Positions 1-5,773 of a stretch of DNA of 5,783 bases are shown in pieces. The notes beneath the pieces are model-generated. The model made no database searches. It was not told the DNA's origin and worked only from the letters and a program-made list of their open reading frames with translations. The position numbers were made by a program, and so were the translations under genes. The stretch is from Candidatus Saccharibacteria bacterium UBA6209 (GTDB lineage Bacteria; Patescibacteriota; Saccharimonadia; Saccharimonadales; Saccharimonadaceae). The number at the start of each line of letters is the position of its first letter. The first letter of the stretch is position 1. The stretch spans positions 1-5,783 of the forward strand of contig DISN01000021.1 in assembly GCA_002421965.1 (NCBI GenBank), in the 5' to 3' direction.

Positions 1-1806
1 AAAAAGAGCAATGACTCGTTCAGAGACCTAGCAAACAAGCTTAGCTCGGTTGAAGGCAAGTCGGATATTGTTATTAACTCGATCGACGACGGCGTTGTAT
101 CCATTGATCGCACCGGCATAATTGATCTTATAAACCCGGCAGCAGAGACGCTTCTGGGGTGGAATCAAGGAGACGCACTGGGCCTCGACTGGCGCAGTGT
201 CTTTAAGCTGTGTGACATCGAAGGCAGAGATATAGACGAGACAGAAAATCCAATAGCCCAATCACTGCTCACTAACCAGCCGGTTCATAACGACAACCTA
301 CAGCTCATTACAAATGGTGAAAAACGACGGATGGTATCTATAGTTAGTTCGCCAATCGGTCAAAATGACGGTGGAATCATCATCGTATTTCGAGACATCA
401 CCAAGGAAAAGGCCGAGGAGCGGGAGCAGGCGGAATTTATTTCAACCGCCAGCCACGAGATGCGCACACCTGTGGCATCAATAGAAGGCTACTTGGGGCT
501 CGCGCTTAACCCCGCGACCGCTCAAATAGACGAGAAGGCTCGTGACTACATCACCAAGGCTCACGAATCGGCCAGACATCTAGGTGAGCTGTTTCAAAAT
601 CTCCTGGACATCAGCAAATCCGAAGATGGCCGGCTCAAGAGCAACCCAGAAGTCATTGACGTAGCATCATTGATGGCAAATATTTTTAGCGACCTTGAGC
701 CAATCGCTCGCGAGAAGGGCCTACGTTATATATACAAACCAAGCCCCTCGCTTGACGTAGCCAGCACAGAGCGTAAGCTACAGCCTGTTTTTTACGTATT
801 TACCGACCCGTCATTTCTGCGCGAAGTCTCTGCCAACCTTATAGAGAATGCTATCAAATACACCCCCAATGGCGACATAATTGTAGACGTAACCGGCGAC
901 GATAAATTCGTAACCATCAGCATACAAGACTCGGGGGTGGGCATACCCGCCGAAGACCTACCGCACTTATTCCAAAAGTTCTACAGAGTTGACAACACAG
1001 ACACCCGAGAAATAGGTGGCACTGGGCTTGGGCTATACCTATGTCGCAGACTAGCGGAAGCTATGGGCGGCGGAATTCGTGTTGAAAGCGTCTACAAGCA
1101 GGGAAGTACATTCTTCCTAGATATCCCTCGCATCAGCCACGAAGATGCCATGGAGAAAATTAGCGAAGCCGGTGAGGCTAAGCCAACAATTACCAAAGAC
1201 TCTAGCCATCTACTATCGACAGAGCAGTCACCTCAAGACTTCGAGGCTACCGTTATTGAGTCTACTCCGCAACCACAACCACAACCACAACCGACCATCA
1301 CTCCGACAGTCCAGTCAGCCGAACCACTAGCTCAACATCCAACGCCTCAGATGGTCCAGCCCCAACCCGCCCAGGCAGCAGGGCCCCAGTCCACATATCA
1401 ACCGGGCCAATTGGCAGCCCAGCAGCAAGTGATCCAGCCGACTCCAGCCACACCGCAACAGCCGGCCGAAGTCGTTATACCGCAAACCATAGAAGTCACC
1501 CAAACTTCTGGCACCAGCCTAGAGTTCAAAATCCCTGAGCAATTCCAAAACCTGCCATTTCAGGAAATGTCACTTGCAGACCTAGACAGCACCGTTCGCG
1601 CTCAGTCTGTTTTTGAAAATTCAGGCTTTCAGCCATTAAATGTCCTACCAGATCCGGTACAGCAACCAGCTCAAGCCCCTCAGCAACCCACAGCCGCTAC
1701 ATACCCGCAGCCCCGGTCGGTGGAGCAACTAGCATCTCGCTACGCGCAGTTCGACCAAGCATCTAGGGCGACATCTGTTTCAGTACCACCAAGAGTTCAG
1801 CAATAA
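1..1806 (+). CDS. PAS-domain sensor histidine kinase with Pro/Gln-rich C-terminal tail (5' end outside window)
   Basis: This is the kinase half of a two-component system: it autophosphorylates on histidine and passes the phosphate to a response regulator, very likely the one encoded next. The frame is open from base 1, so the true start lies upstream; an internal ATG at 331 would cut the PAS domain and is rejected. In the visible 601 residues, a PAS domain spans about 21-130 (SIDDGVVSIDRTG, then the PAC-like GGIIIVFRDIT). The HisKA domain spans about 141-210, with phosphoacceptor His152 in SHEMRTP. The HATPase domain spans about 260-378: N box with Asn283 in NLIENAIKYTPNG, G1 box DSGVGIP at 310-316, F box LFQKFYRVD, and G2 box GGTGLGL at 339-345. 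All catalytic motifs are intact. From about residue 422 to the end the protein is Pro/Gln-rich low complexity, including PQPQPQPQP, broken by a more ordinary segment at 502-554. Such a tail after HATPase is unusual. Any membrane or sensor segment would lie in the missing N-terminus. The kinase call is near certain; the signal sensed is unknown. Confidence 0.96.
   Translation, partial: KKSNDSFRDLANKLSSVEGKSDIVINSIDDGVVSIDRTGIIDLINPAAETLLGWNQGDALGLDWRSVFKLCDIEGRDIDETENPIAQSLLTNQPVHNDNLQLITNGEKRRMVSIVSSPIGQNDGGIIIVFRDITKEKAEEREQAEFISTASHEMRTPVASIEGYLGLALNPATAQIDEKARDYITKAHESARHLGELFQNLLDISKSEDGRLKSNPEVIDVASLMANIFSDLEPIAREKGLRYIYKPSPSLDVASTERKLQPVFYVFTDPSFLREVSANLIENAIKYTPNGDIIVDVTGDDKFVTISIQDSGVGIPAEDLPHLFQKFYRVDNTDTREIGGTGLGLYLCRRLAEAMGGGIRVESVYKQGSTFFLDIPRISHEDAMEKISEAGEAKPTITKDSSHLLSTEQSPQDFEATVIESTPQPQPQPQPTITPTVQSAEPLAQHPTPQMVQPQPAQAAGPQSTYQPGQLAAQQQVIQPTPATPQQPAEVVIPQTIEVTQTSGTSLEFKIPEQFQNLPFQEMSLADLDSTVRAQSVFENSGFQPLNVLPDPVQQPAQAPQQPTAATYPQPRSVEQLASRYAQFDQASRATSVSVPPRVQQ
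1270..1293 (+). repeat. Tandem hexanucleotide repeat CAACCA x4 in the kinase tail
   Basis: There are four consecutive copies of CAACCA, the last ending in G, and they encode the Gln-Pro alternation at the start of the kinase's low-complexity tail. The unit is six bases, so gain or loss of copies by slipped-strand pairing would add or remove Gln-Pro pairs without breaking the frame. The repeat is seen directly; length variability is inferred. Confidence 0.8.
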
Positions 1807-1830
1807 AGCACAAGTGCTATGGTATTTTTT
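1807..1830 (+). promoter_or_regulatory. Short inverted repeat followed by a T run between kinase and regulator
   Basis: AGCAC (1807-1811) and GTGCT (1814-1818) form a perfect five-base dyad around AA, directly after the kinase stop codon. Six Ts follow at 1825-1830. It could be a weak or partial terminator for the kinase transcript, or an operator next to the regulator's promoter. The two-base loop is too tight for a full hairpin (a four-base stem is more realistic), and six bases separate the stem from the T run. The function is therefore uncertain. Confidence 0.3.
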
Positions 1831-1842
1831 AGCGACCTCATA

Positions 1843-1848
1843 TATAGT
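1843..1848 (+). promoter_or_regulatory. Candidate -10 box (TATAGT) of the response regulator gene
   Basis: TATAGT matches the TATAAT consensus at five of six positions. It ends 11 bases before the regulator's ATG at 1860, so transcription would begin about 4-6 bases before the start codon. The bases in between contain no Shine-Dalgarno sequence. No convincing -35 box is seen 16-18 bases upstream. The identical spacing of the stronger der promoter (TATAAT ending 11 bases before its ATG) supports the call. If real, the regulator can be transcribed separately from the kinase. Confidence 0.5.
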
Positions 1849-1859
1849 AGTAAGTAACT

Positions 1860-2924
1860 ATGACAAAGATTTTATTGGTTGAAGATGACAAGAGTCTACG
1901 CGAGATATACGGCGTAAGACTACTGGCCGAAGGATACGACATTGTATCTGCAGGCGACGGAGAAGAGGCGCTAGCAATGGCCATAAAGGAGCGGCCAAAT
2001 CTAATCGTCAGCGACGTTATGATGCCAAAAATATCCGGCTTCGATATGCTTGATATTCTTCGTGCAACAACAGAGACAAAAGACATAAAGGTAATCATGA
2101 TGACCGCTCTGTCGTCCGAGGACCAGCGTCAACGTGGAGAGAAGCTCGGAGCAGACCGCTACCTAGTTAAGTCTCAGGTTGGTATCGAAGATGTTGTCAG
2201 AACTGTACATGAGGTACTCGGTGACCTGCCTGGCATGACATCAGCTGCACAGCCTGTCGCCGCACCAGCACCGGTAGCACCAATGTCACAGCAGCCAATG
2301 CCTCAGCCTCAACCAATATCAATGCCCGCTGCCGCCCAAGCTCCCGCAGCTTCTGCGCCCATAGCACCGCAGCCCCAGGCTCCTGAACCAGCTCCTCAAG
2401 TTCAAGGCAGCAGCCTGCCTCAGCCAACCGCACCGTTTTCTTCACCTGTACCGCGCCCAACTAGCCTAGGTGATCGCGTGCTCCAGCCACTGCCTCAGTC
2501 TGGCGAATCATCTGATATAGCCTCAATGCTAGCAGACGAACTCAACGACATGCCAAACCCAGCCCCTACAGTAGCCCCAAGCGCACCAGCTCCAGATCCA
2601 GCACCTGCCGCACCTCAGCCAATCGCTCAGCCGGTAGCGCCCACTCATCAGCCCCAAACTATGCCGCCTTTCCATCAACAGCAACCTAAGCCAGATTCAT
2701 CTTTCGGCGAACCAATACAGCGACCAGATATTGCGTCACTATCCCCACAGCCAGCAGCCATTCCGCAATCGCAGCAACTACCGCAGCAACAACCTGCGCC
2801 CATCACCGGCATACCTACGGCTATGCCTACTAATCCTACGTCCATGGATCAAGCTGGACCAGCAGCAAGCAGCGCCCCAGTAGCAGATGTTAATCCTATC
2901 AACCCCCAAGCGCCACAGCAGTGA
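1860..2924 (+). CDS. Response regulator: CheY-like receiver domain with long Pro/Gln/Ala-rich tail, no DNA-binding domain
   Basis: This is the likely phosphoryl acceptor for the adjacent kinase. The receiver domain fills residues 1 to about 122 and has every expected element: the acidic cluster Glu8-Asp9-Asp10, the phosphorylation site Asp52 in VSDVMMP, switch residue Thr82 in MMTA, and Lys104 in YLVK. Instead of the usual winged-helix or HTH output domain, residues from about 124 to 354 are dominated by Pro, Gln and Ala, with almost no Lys and few aromatics. One island, about residues 202-231, looks like ordinary sequence and includes DIASMLADELNDM, a likely short amphipathic helix. The output is therefore probably protein contact, scaffolding or localisation (inference). 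The ATG at 1860 is chosen because the receiver fold begins immediately (TKILLVEDD); there is no Shine-Dalgarno sequence. The stop overlaps the next gene by four bases (GTGA). The receiver call is very secure; the tail's role is unknown. Confidence 0.96.
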   Translation: MTKILLVEDDKSLREIYGVRLLAEGYDIVSAGDGEEALAMAIKERPNLIVSDVMMPKISGFDMLDILRATTETKDIKVIMMTALSSEDQRQRGEKLGADRYLVKSQVGIEDVVRTVHEVLGDLPGMTSAAQPVAAPAPVAPMSQQPMPQPQPISMPAAAQAPAASAPIAPQPQAPEPAPQVQGSSLPQPTAPFSSPVPRPTSLGDRVLQPLPQSGESSDIASMLADELNDMPNPAPTVAPSAPAPDPAPAAPQPIAQPVAPTHQPQTMPPFHQQQPKPDSSFGEPIQRPDIASLSPQPAAIPQSQQLPQQQPAPITGIPTAMPTNPTSMDQAGPAASSAPVADVNPINPQAPQQ

Positions 2925-3637
2925 TCGACAGCCCAGACCAAAATAGAGAGGCCACACAGCGACTAAATAAGTTTTTGGCTTTATCGCTCGGTATTTCTCG
3001 TCGCCAGGCCGACAACCTAATCGAGCAGGGCAAGGTCACCATAAACGAACGAGTAGCGCCACTAGGGGCAAGATTTACAGATGGCGATATCATTAAGTGC
3101 AGCGGGCAACCACTGACGGCGCAGCAGTTCAAAACGATAGCCTTTCATAAGCCAGTTGGCTATGTTTGCTCTAGACGCCAGCAGGGGGACGTTCCAACAA
3201 TCTACGAACTCCTACCTCAGTCACTACACAACTTAAAGCCTGTCGGACGACTAGACAAAGATAGCTCGGGGATAATCCTCCTAACTAACGACGGCGACCT
3301 GGCGTTCAGGATGACACACCCGTCATTCTCTAAACAGAAACGCTACCTAGTGACCCTCGACAACTCGCTAGAACCACTGCACCGACAGATGATTAGTGAT
3401 TTTGGCGTCGACCTACCTGATGGCAAAAGTAGACTAATATTGTCTCGTCAAATTGATGGCGATGAATCTCGCTGGATCGTCGAGATGAGCGAGGGCCGCA
3501 ACCGTCAAATCCGTCGTACATTCTCAGCACTCGGCTACACGGTCACCAAGCTGCACCGTACTAATTTTGGTGATTATTCGCTTGGTGATATACCTGAAGG
3601 AAAGTATGTTGACGTGGATATATCACAAGGGGCATAG
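2921..3637 (+). CDS. RsuA/RluB/E/F-family rRNA pseudouridine synthase
   Basis: This enzyme isomerises a specific uridine in ribosomal RNA to pseudouridine during ribosome maturation in the cytoplasm. An N-terminal S4 RNA-binding domain covers about residues 13-60 (RLNKFLALSLGISRRQAD, then IEQGKVTINERV). The catalytic domain follows, with the family motif GRLDKDSSG and catalytic Asp112, then LLTNDGDLAFRMTHPS, and the C-terminal signature EGRNRQIRRTFSALGY. At 238 residues the length suits the RsuA/RluE size class and lacks the basic extension of RluF. Sequence alone does not tell 16S (RsuA-type) from 23S (RluB/E/F-type) targets, so no symbol is given. The GTG start at 2921 shares GTGA with the regulator's stop and has no Shine-Dalgarno sequence, so reinitiation after the regulator is likely. 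Sitting between a signalling gene and der, it joins stress or environment sensing to ribosome maturation only by position; a functional link is not shown. Confidence 0.95.
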   Translation: MIDSPDQNREATQRLNKFLALSLGISRRQADNLIEQGKVTINERVAPLGARFTDGDIIKCSGQPLTAQQFKTIAFHKPVGYVCSRRQQGDVPTIYELLPQSLHNLKPVGRLDKDSSGIILLTNDGDLAFRMTHPSFSKQKRYLVTLDNSLEPLHRQMISDFGVDLPDGKSRLILSRQIDGDESRWIVEMSEGRNRQIRRTFSALGYTVTKLHRTNFGDYSLGDIPEGKYVDVDISQGA

Positions 3638-3651
3638 ACTAAATATGGTAG

Positions 3652-3676
3652 TTAGCACAGAACTAGCTACTGCTAA
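3652..3676 (+). repeat. Imperfectly placed inverted repeat upstream of der
   Basis: TTAGCA (3652-3657) and TGCTAA (3671-3676) are exact reverse complements separated by 13 bases. A competing smaller stem (TAGC 3664-3667 with GCTA 3672-3675, four-base loop) overlaps it. No T run follows, so it is not a standard terminator of the pseudouridine synthase gene. It lies about 56 bases upstream of the der -10 box, where a regulator site would be possible. It is AT-rich and short enough to be chance. Confidence 0.3.
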
Positions 3677-3729
3677 TTACGAAACGTATAAAATGTACCC
3701 CGCTTATGCTCGTAAATATCATCCACCTC

Positions 3730-3738
3730 TGGTATAAT
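3730..3738 (+). promoter_or_regulatory. Extended -10 promoter (TGGTATAAT) of der
   Basis: TGGTATAAT is a perfect match to the extended -10 consensus TGnTATAAT, which can work without a good -35 box; none is visible at the usual distance. The hexamer ends 11 bases before the der ATG at 3750, placing the start of transcription around 3744-3746. That leaves a 5' leader of about 4-6 bases with no ribosome-binding site. der is thus probably expressed from its own leaderless or nearly leaderless mRNA, independent of the upstream genes. Confidence 0.75.
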
Positions 3739-3749
3739 AAGCCAAAGTT

Positions 3750-5189
3750 ATGGCTTCAAAATTACCTACAGTAGCAATTATTGGACAAGCAAATGTCGGC
3801 AAGAGTTCGCTCTTTAACCGGCTTGTTCGTGCCCGCCAGGCGATTGTCGCCAAAGAGGCCGGAACCACCAGGGACAGTATTATTGGCAAGGTTAGCTACT
3901 TGCGTCGAGACGACGAAATTAGCGACGACGCATCAGAATTCTGGCTGGTCGACACCGCTGGACTTAAAACAGCCGAAGACGAGTTTGAAGCTACTATTCA
4001 GGAGCAAATCGAAGAGGCCGTTGTGGCCGCCGATACGATTATCGTGGCAGTTGACAGTACACTATACCCAACAGACCAAGACCGGCTGATCGCTAAAAAA
4101 GCCCTACGCAGCCAAAAACCAGTCATCTTAGTGGCCAACAAGTGCGACCTCAAGGGCAGCCTAAGTAACGATGAGTTTAAGCGTCTCGGCATCAAGACCA
4201 TTATTCGCACCTCCGCCGAGCACAGCCAGGGCATCTCAGAGCTACTTGATCAAATCGCCCTAACAATACCACCAGCTACCGAACCAGAGGCTGACGACAT
4301 TATTCGGGTGGCTCTAATTGGTCGCCCAAATGTTGGCAAGAGCAACCTATTTAACACTCTGGCTGGTAAGCAGCAGGCAATTGTTGCCAATATCGCCGGC
4401 ACTACAAGAGATCTAAACCGAACGACTATCAACTATCACAATCAAGCGATTGAACTAATTGACACTGCGGGCGTTCGTCGTCAGGGCAAGCAAGAGACCG
4501 GTATCGAGAAATTCTCAGTCCTTAGAACCATCCAGGCCATCGAAGAAGCCGATATTTGTCTGCTGCTCATGGATGTCAACGAGCTAAACGTCCAATTAGA
4601 CCAGCGACTAGCCGGCATCATTGACGAAGCGGGCAAGGGGCTAGTGCTAGTTGTTAGTAAGTGGGATAGTGTCATCGATAAGGACGCCTACACCCGCGAT
4701 CAACTTGCTCCAAAAATTGCTTATAACTTCAAGTTCGTACCCTGGGCACCACTAATCTTCACATCGAGTGTTACCGGACAAAATGTCACTAAACTATTTG
4801 ATTTAGCCCTGGAAATACACGAACGTCGAAAACAAGAAGTCAAAACCAGAAAGCTCAACGACTTGCTGCAAAAAGCCATCCTATCACATCCACCGGCTGG
4901 TCTCAAAAACTCCCATCCAAAACTACGCTACATCGTTCAGACTGACACCGCACCACCTTGGTTTGTAATTTATGGCTCAAACCTTAAATTTATCCACTGG
5001 AGCTATAAACGCTACCTGGAGCGCGAGATTCGTGAAGCGTTCAACTTCGCCGGAACTCCAATAAAGCTCAGCTTCCGAGACGAAAAGCAGCTCAAAAAGA
5101 ACCGTGAGCGTATCGCCGCCGGTAAAGAGCCGGTCACTAAAGCCTACAAGCAGGCCAAAGAGGCTGAAAAGCGCTCCACAAAAAACTAA
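3750..5189 (+). CDS. der: Ribosome-assembly GTPase Der (EngA)
   Basis: Der is an essential GTPase with two tandem G domains that binds the 50S subunit and is needed for its late assembly. The 479 residues are close to the usual length. G domain 1 has P-loop GQANVGKS (12-19), the switch threonines in AGTTRD, DTAG at 68-71, and NKCD at 130-133. G domain 2 has GRPNVGKS (191-198), IAGTTRD, and DTAG at 238-241. The C-terminal KH-like domain (from about 355) carries the family signature with HPPAGLKNSHPKLRYIVQT, PPWFVIYG, SYKRYLEREIREAFNFAGTP and a basic tail. Two deviations are visible: the first P-loop has QA where RP is usual, and G4 of the second domain reads SKWD (303-306) instead of NKWD. The ATG at 3750 is chosen because the first beta strand (LPTVAIIG) follows at once and the promoter abuts it; there is no Shine-Dalgarno sequence. 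The first stem-loop downstream begins one base after the stop codon. Confidence 0.98.
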   Translation: MASKLPTVAIIGQANVGKSSLFNRLVRARQAIVAKEAGTTRDSIIGKVSYLRRDDEISDDASEFWLVDTAGLKTAEDEFEATIQEQIEEAVVAADTIIVAVDSTLYPTDQDRLIAKKALRSQKPVILVANKCDLKGSLSNDEFKRLGIKTIIRTSAEHSQGISELLDQIALTIPPATEPEADDIIRVALIGRPNVGKSNLFNTLAGKQQAIVANIAGTTRDLNRTTINYHNQAIELIDTAGVRRQGKQETGIEKFSVLRTIQAIEEADICLLLMDVNELNVQLDQRLAGIIDEAGKGLVLVVSKWDSVIDKDAYTRDQLAPKIAYNFKFVPWAPLIFTSSVTGQNVTKLFDLALEIHERRKQEVKTRKLNDLLQKAILSHPPAGLKNSHPKLRYIVQTDTAPPWFVIYGSNLKFIHWSYKRYLEREIREAFNFAGTPIKLSFRDEKQLKKNRERIAAGKEPVTKAYKQAKEAEKRSTKN

Positions 5190-5211
5190 CCCCCGTACGA
5201 CTGCACGGGGG
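5180..5211 (-). terminator. Strong intrinsic terminator for the minus-strand membrane gene
   Basis: CCCCCGT (5190-5196) and ACGGGGG (5205-5211) form a perfect seven-base, GC-rich stem with an eight-base loop. Read on the minus strand, the stem is followed by TTAG and then six Ts (complement of the A run 5180-5185), the classic intrinsic terminator form. It serves transcripts coming from the convergent gene that ends at 5264. The T tract overlaps the last codons of der. On the plus strand the stem lacks an adjacent T run. Confidence 0.75.
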
Positions 5212-5212
5212 A

Positions 5213-5233
5213 CCGGGGCTGTCCCGGATTTTG
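5213..5233 (+). terminator. Intrinsic terminator for der
   Basis: CCGGG (5213-5217) and CCCGG (5223-5227) form a five-base GC-only stem with a five-base loop, followed on the plus strand by ATTTTGG. It lies 23 bases after the der stop. It sits beside the GC-rich stem at 5190-5211, and the two stem-loops together probably stop plus-strand transcription. The T run is short (four), so efficiency is uncertain. Confidence 0.6.
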
Positions 5234-5250
5234 GCTCCCATACTAGGAGC
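5234..5250. repeat. Third stem-loop in the convergent intergenic region
   Basis: GCTCC (5234-5238) and GGAGC (5246-5250) form a perfect five-base stem around a seven-base loop. Neither strand has a T run next to it. It lies between the der terminator and the end of the minus-strand gene. It may stabilise transcript 3' ends or simply be part of the clustered termination region. Confidence 0.45.
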
Positions 5251-5263
5251 ACGATGGACCGAT

Positions 5264-5773
5264 CTAGTAGACCGGACTTTTCGAGGACGACCGCCTGACA
5301 CTAGGCGCCTTACGGGGAACTCGACGGTAAAACACCAGCGCAGCAATCAATACGATGATTGCTGCTGGCACGACCCAGAAGCTATCGGTTGCGTGGGCAA
5401 TCCACCCACCGACAAAGCTAGCTCCTGCGACTACACACGGCGTCCACCGACCCACGCCACCGTTCCGGGCATAGATCCTTGGCGCAAAGTGCGTAAATGT
5501 GAATGTCAGCACCAGCGTTGCGCCGACCTGCCACTCAACCAACGAGCTGGCGTAAAATACGATCACGCTCGAGTTCAGTCCCGCCAGGAACCAGAATGAC
5601 CACCACGCACCCCTATTGGGTACTGTTTCCGCAAACGAAAACACGTGGTAGTTCGGCAGTCTGCCAACCGAGTTAATCCTGACCGCAGTCGGATGCGAGC
5701 TGCTCGCCATCCACAATTGAAAGGCGAGCATCGCCACAACGACAATCACCACCAGCATCTTCAAAGCAGCCAT
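5264..5773 (-). CDS. Small multi-pass membrane protein, family not recognised
   Basis: I do not recognise this 169-residue protein. It has an N-terminal hydrophobic helix (about residues 6-23, rich in Val, with Lys5 before it) that could be an anchor or uncleaved signal. A roughly 30-residue polar loop follows. There are then three or four more hydrophobic segments (about 56-79 with a WWSFWF cluster, 83-97, 112-127 and 132-149) and a basic, Ser-rich tail (RRVPRKAPSVRRSSSK). Four or five membrane passes are plausible; orientation is unclear because basic residues lie on several loops. Evidence for a real gene: the long open frame, a coherent membrane-protein pattern, a Shine-Dalgarno-like AGGAAG just before the ATG, and a strong terminator downstream. 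Its 12 leucine codons include no CTA, although CTA is common in the plus-strand genes, which may mean different origin or strand bias. It is convergent to der and starts at the window edge, so its operon partners are not visible. Confidence 0.75.
   Translation of the reverse strand: MAALKMLVVIVVVAMLAFQLWMASSSHPTAVRINSVGRLPNYHVFSFAETVPNRGAWWSFWFLAGLNSSVIVFYASSLVEWQVGATLVLTFTFTHFAPRIYARNGGVGRWTPCVVAGASFVGGWIAHATDSFWVVPAAIIVLIAALVFYRRVPRKAPSVRRSSSKSPVY

Noticed and set aside
28..261. Minus-strand open frame opposite the kinase PAS domain
   Set aside because: The plus strand encodes a clear PAS domain across the same bases. The minus-strand translation has no recognisable features.
331..333. ATG at 331 as a start codon for a shorter kinase
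   Set aside because: The same frame is open back to base 1 and encodes a recognisable PAS domain that this start would cut in the middle. There is no ribosome-binding site before it.
1145..1330. Alternative-frame open stretch inside the kinase gene
   Set aside because: It lies wholly within the kinase coding region and exists because of the CAACCA repeat read in another frame (His-Asn repeats). It has no start signals or recognisable domain.
1818..3650. TATGGTA present upstream of both the regulator (1818-1824) and der (3644-3650)
   Set aside because: The two copies lie at very different distances from their -10 boxes (about 18 and 82 bases), and a seven-base match in AT-rich spacers is expected by chance.
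3781..4089. Second open frame inside the start of der
   Set aside because: It overlaps the first G domain of Der in a different frame, and its translation shows no motif. The intact GTPase motifs identify the real frame.
5234..5250. Five-base stem with seven-base loop resembling a tRNA anticodon arm
   Set aside because: No acceptor stem, D arm or T arm with its conserved TTCGA-like loop could be found around it on either strand, so it is treated as a simple stem-loop.
5231..5599. Plus-strand open frame of about 120 codons opposite the membrane protein gene
   Set aside because: Its translation is rich in Arg, Pro and Cys without any domain pattern, and the start overlaps the terminator region. 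The minus-strand frame gives a coherent membrane protein with a ribosome-binding site, so this is a shadow.
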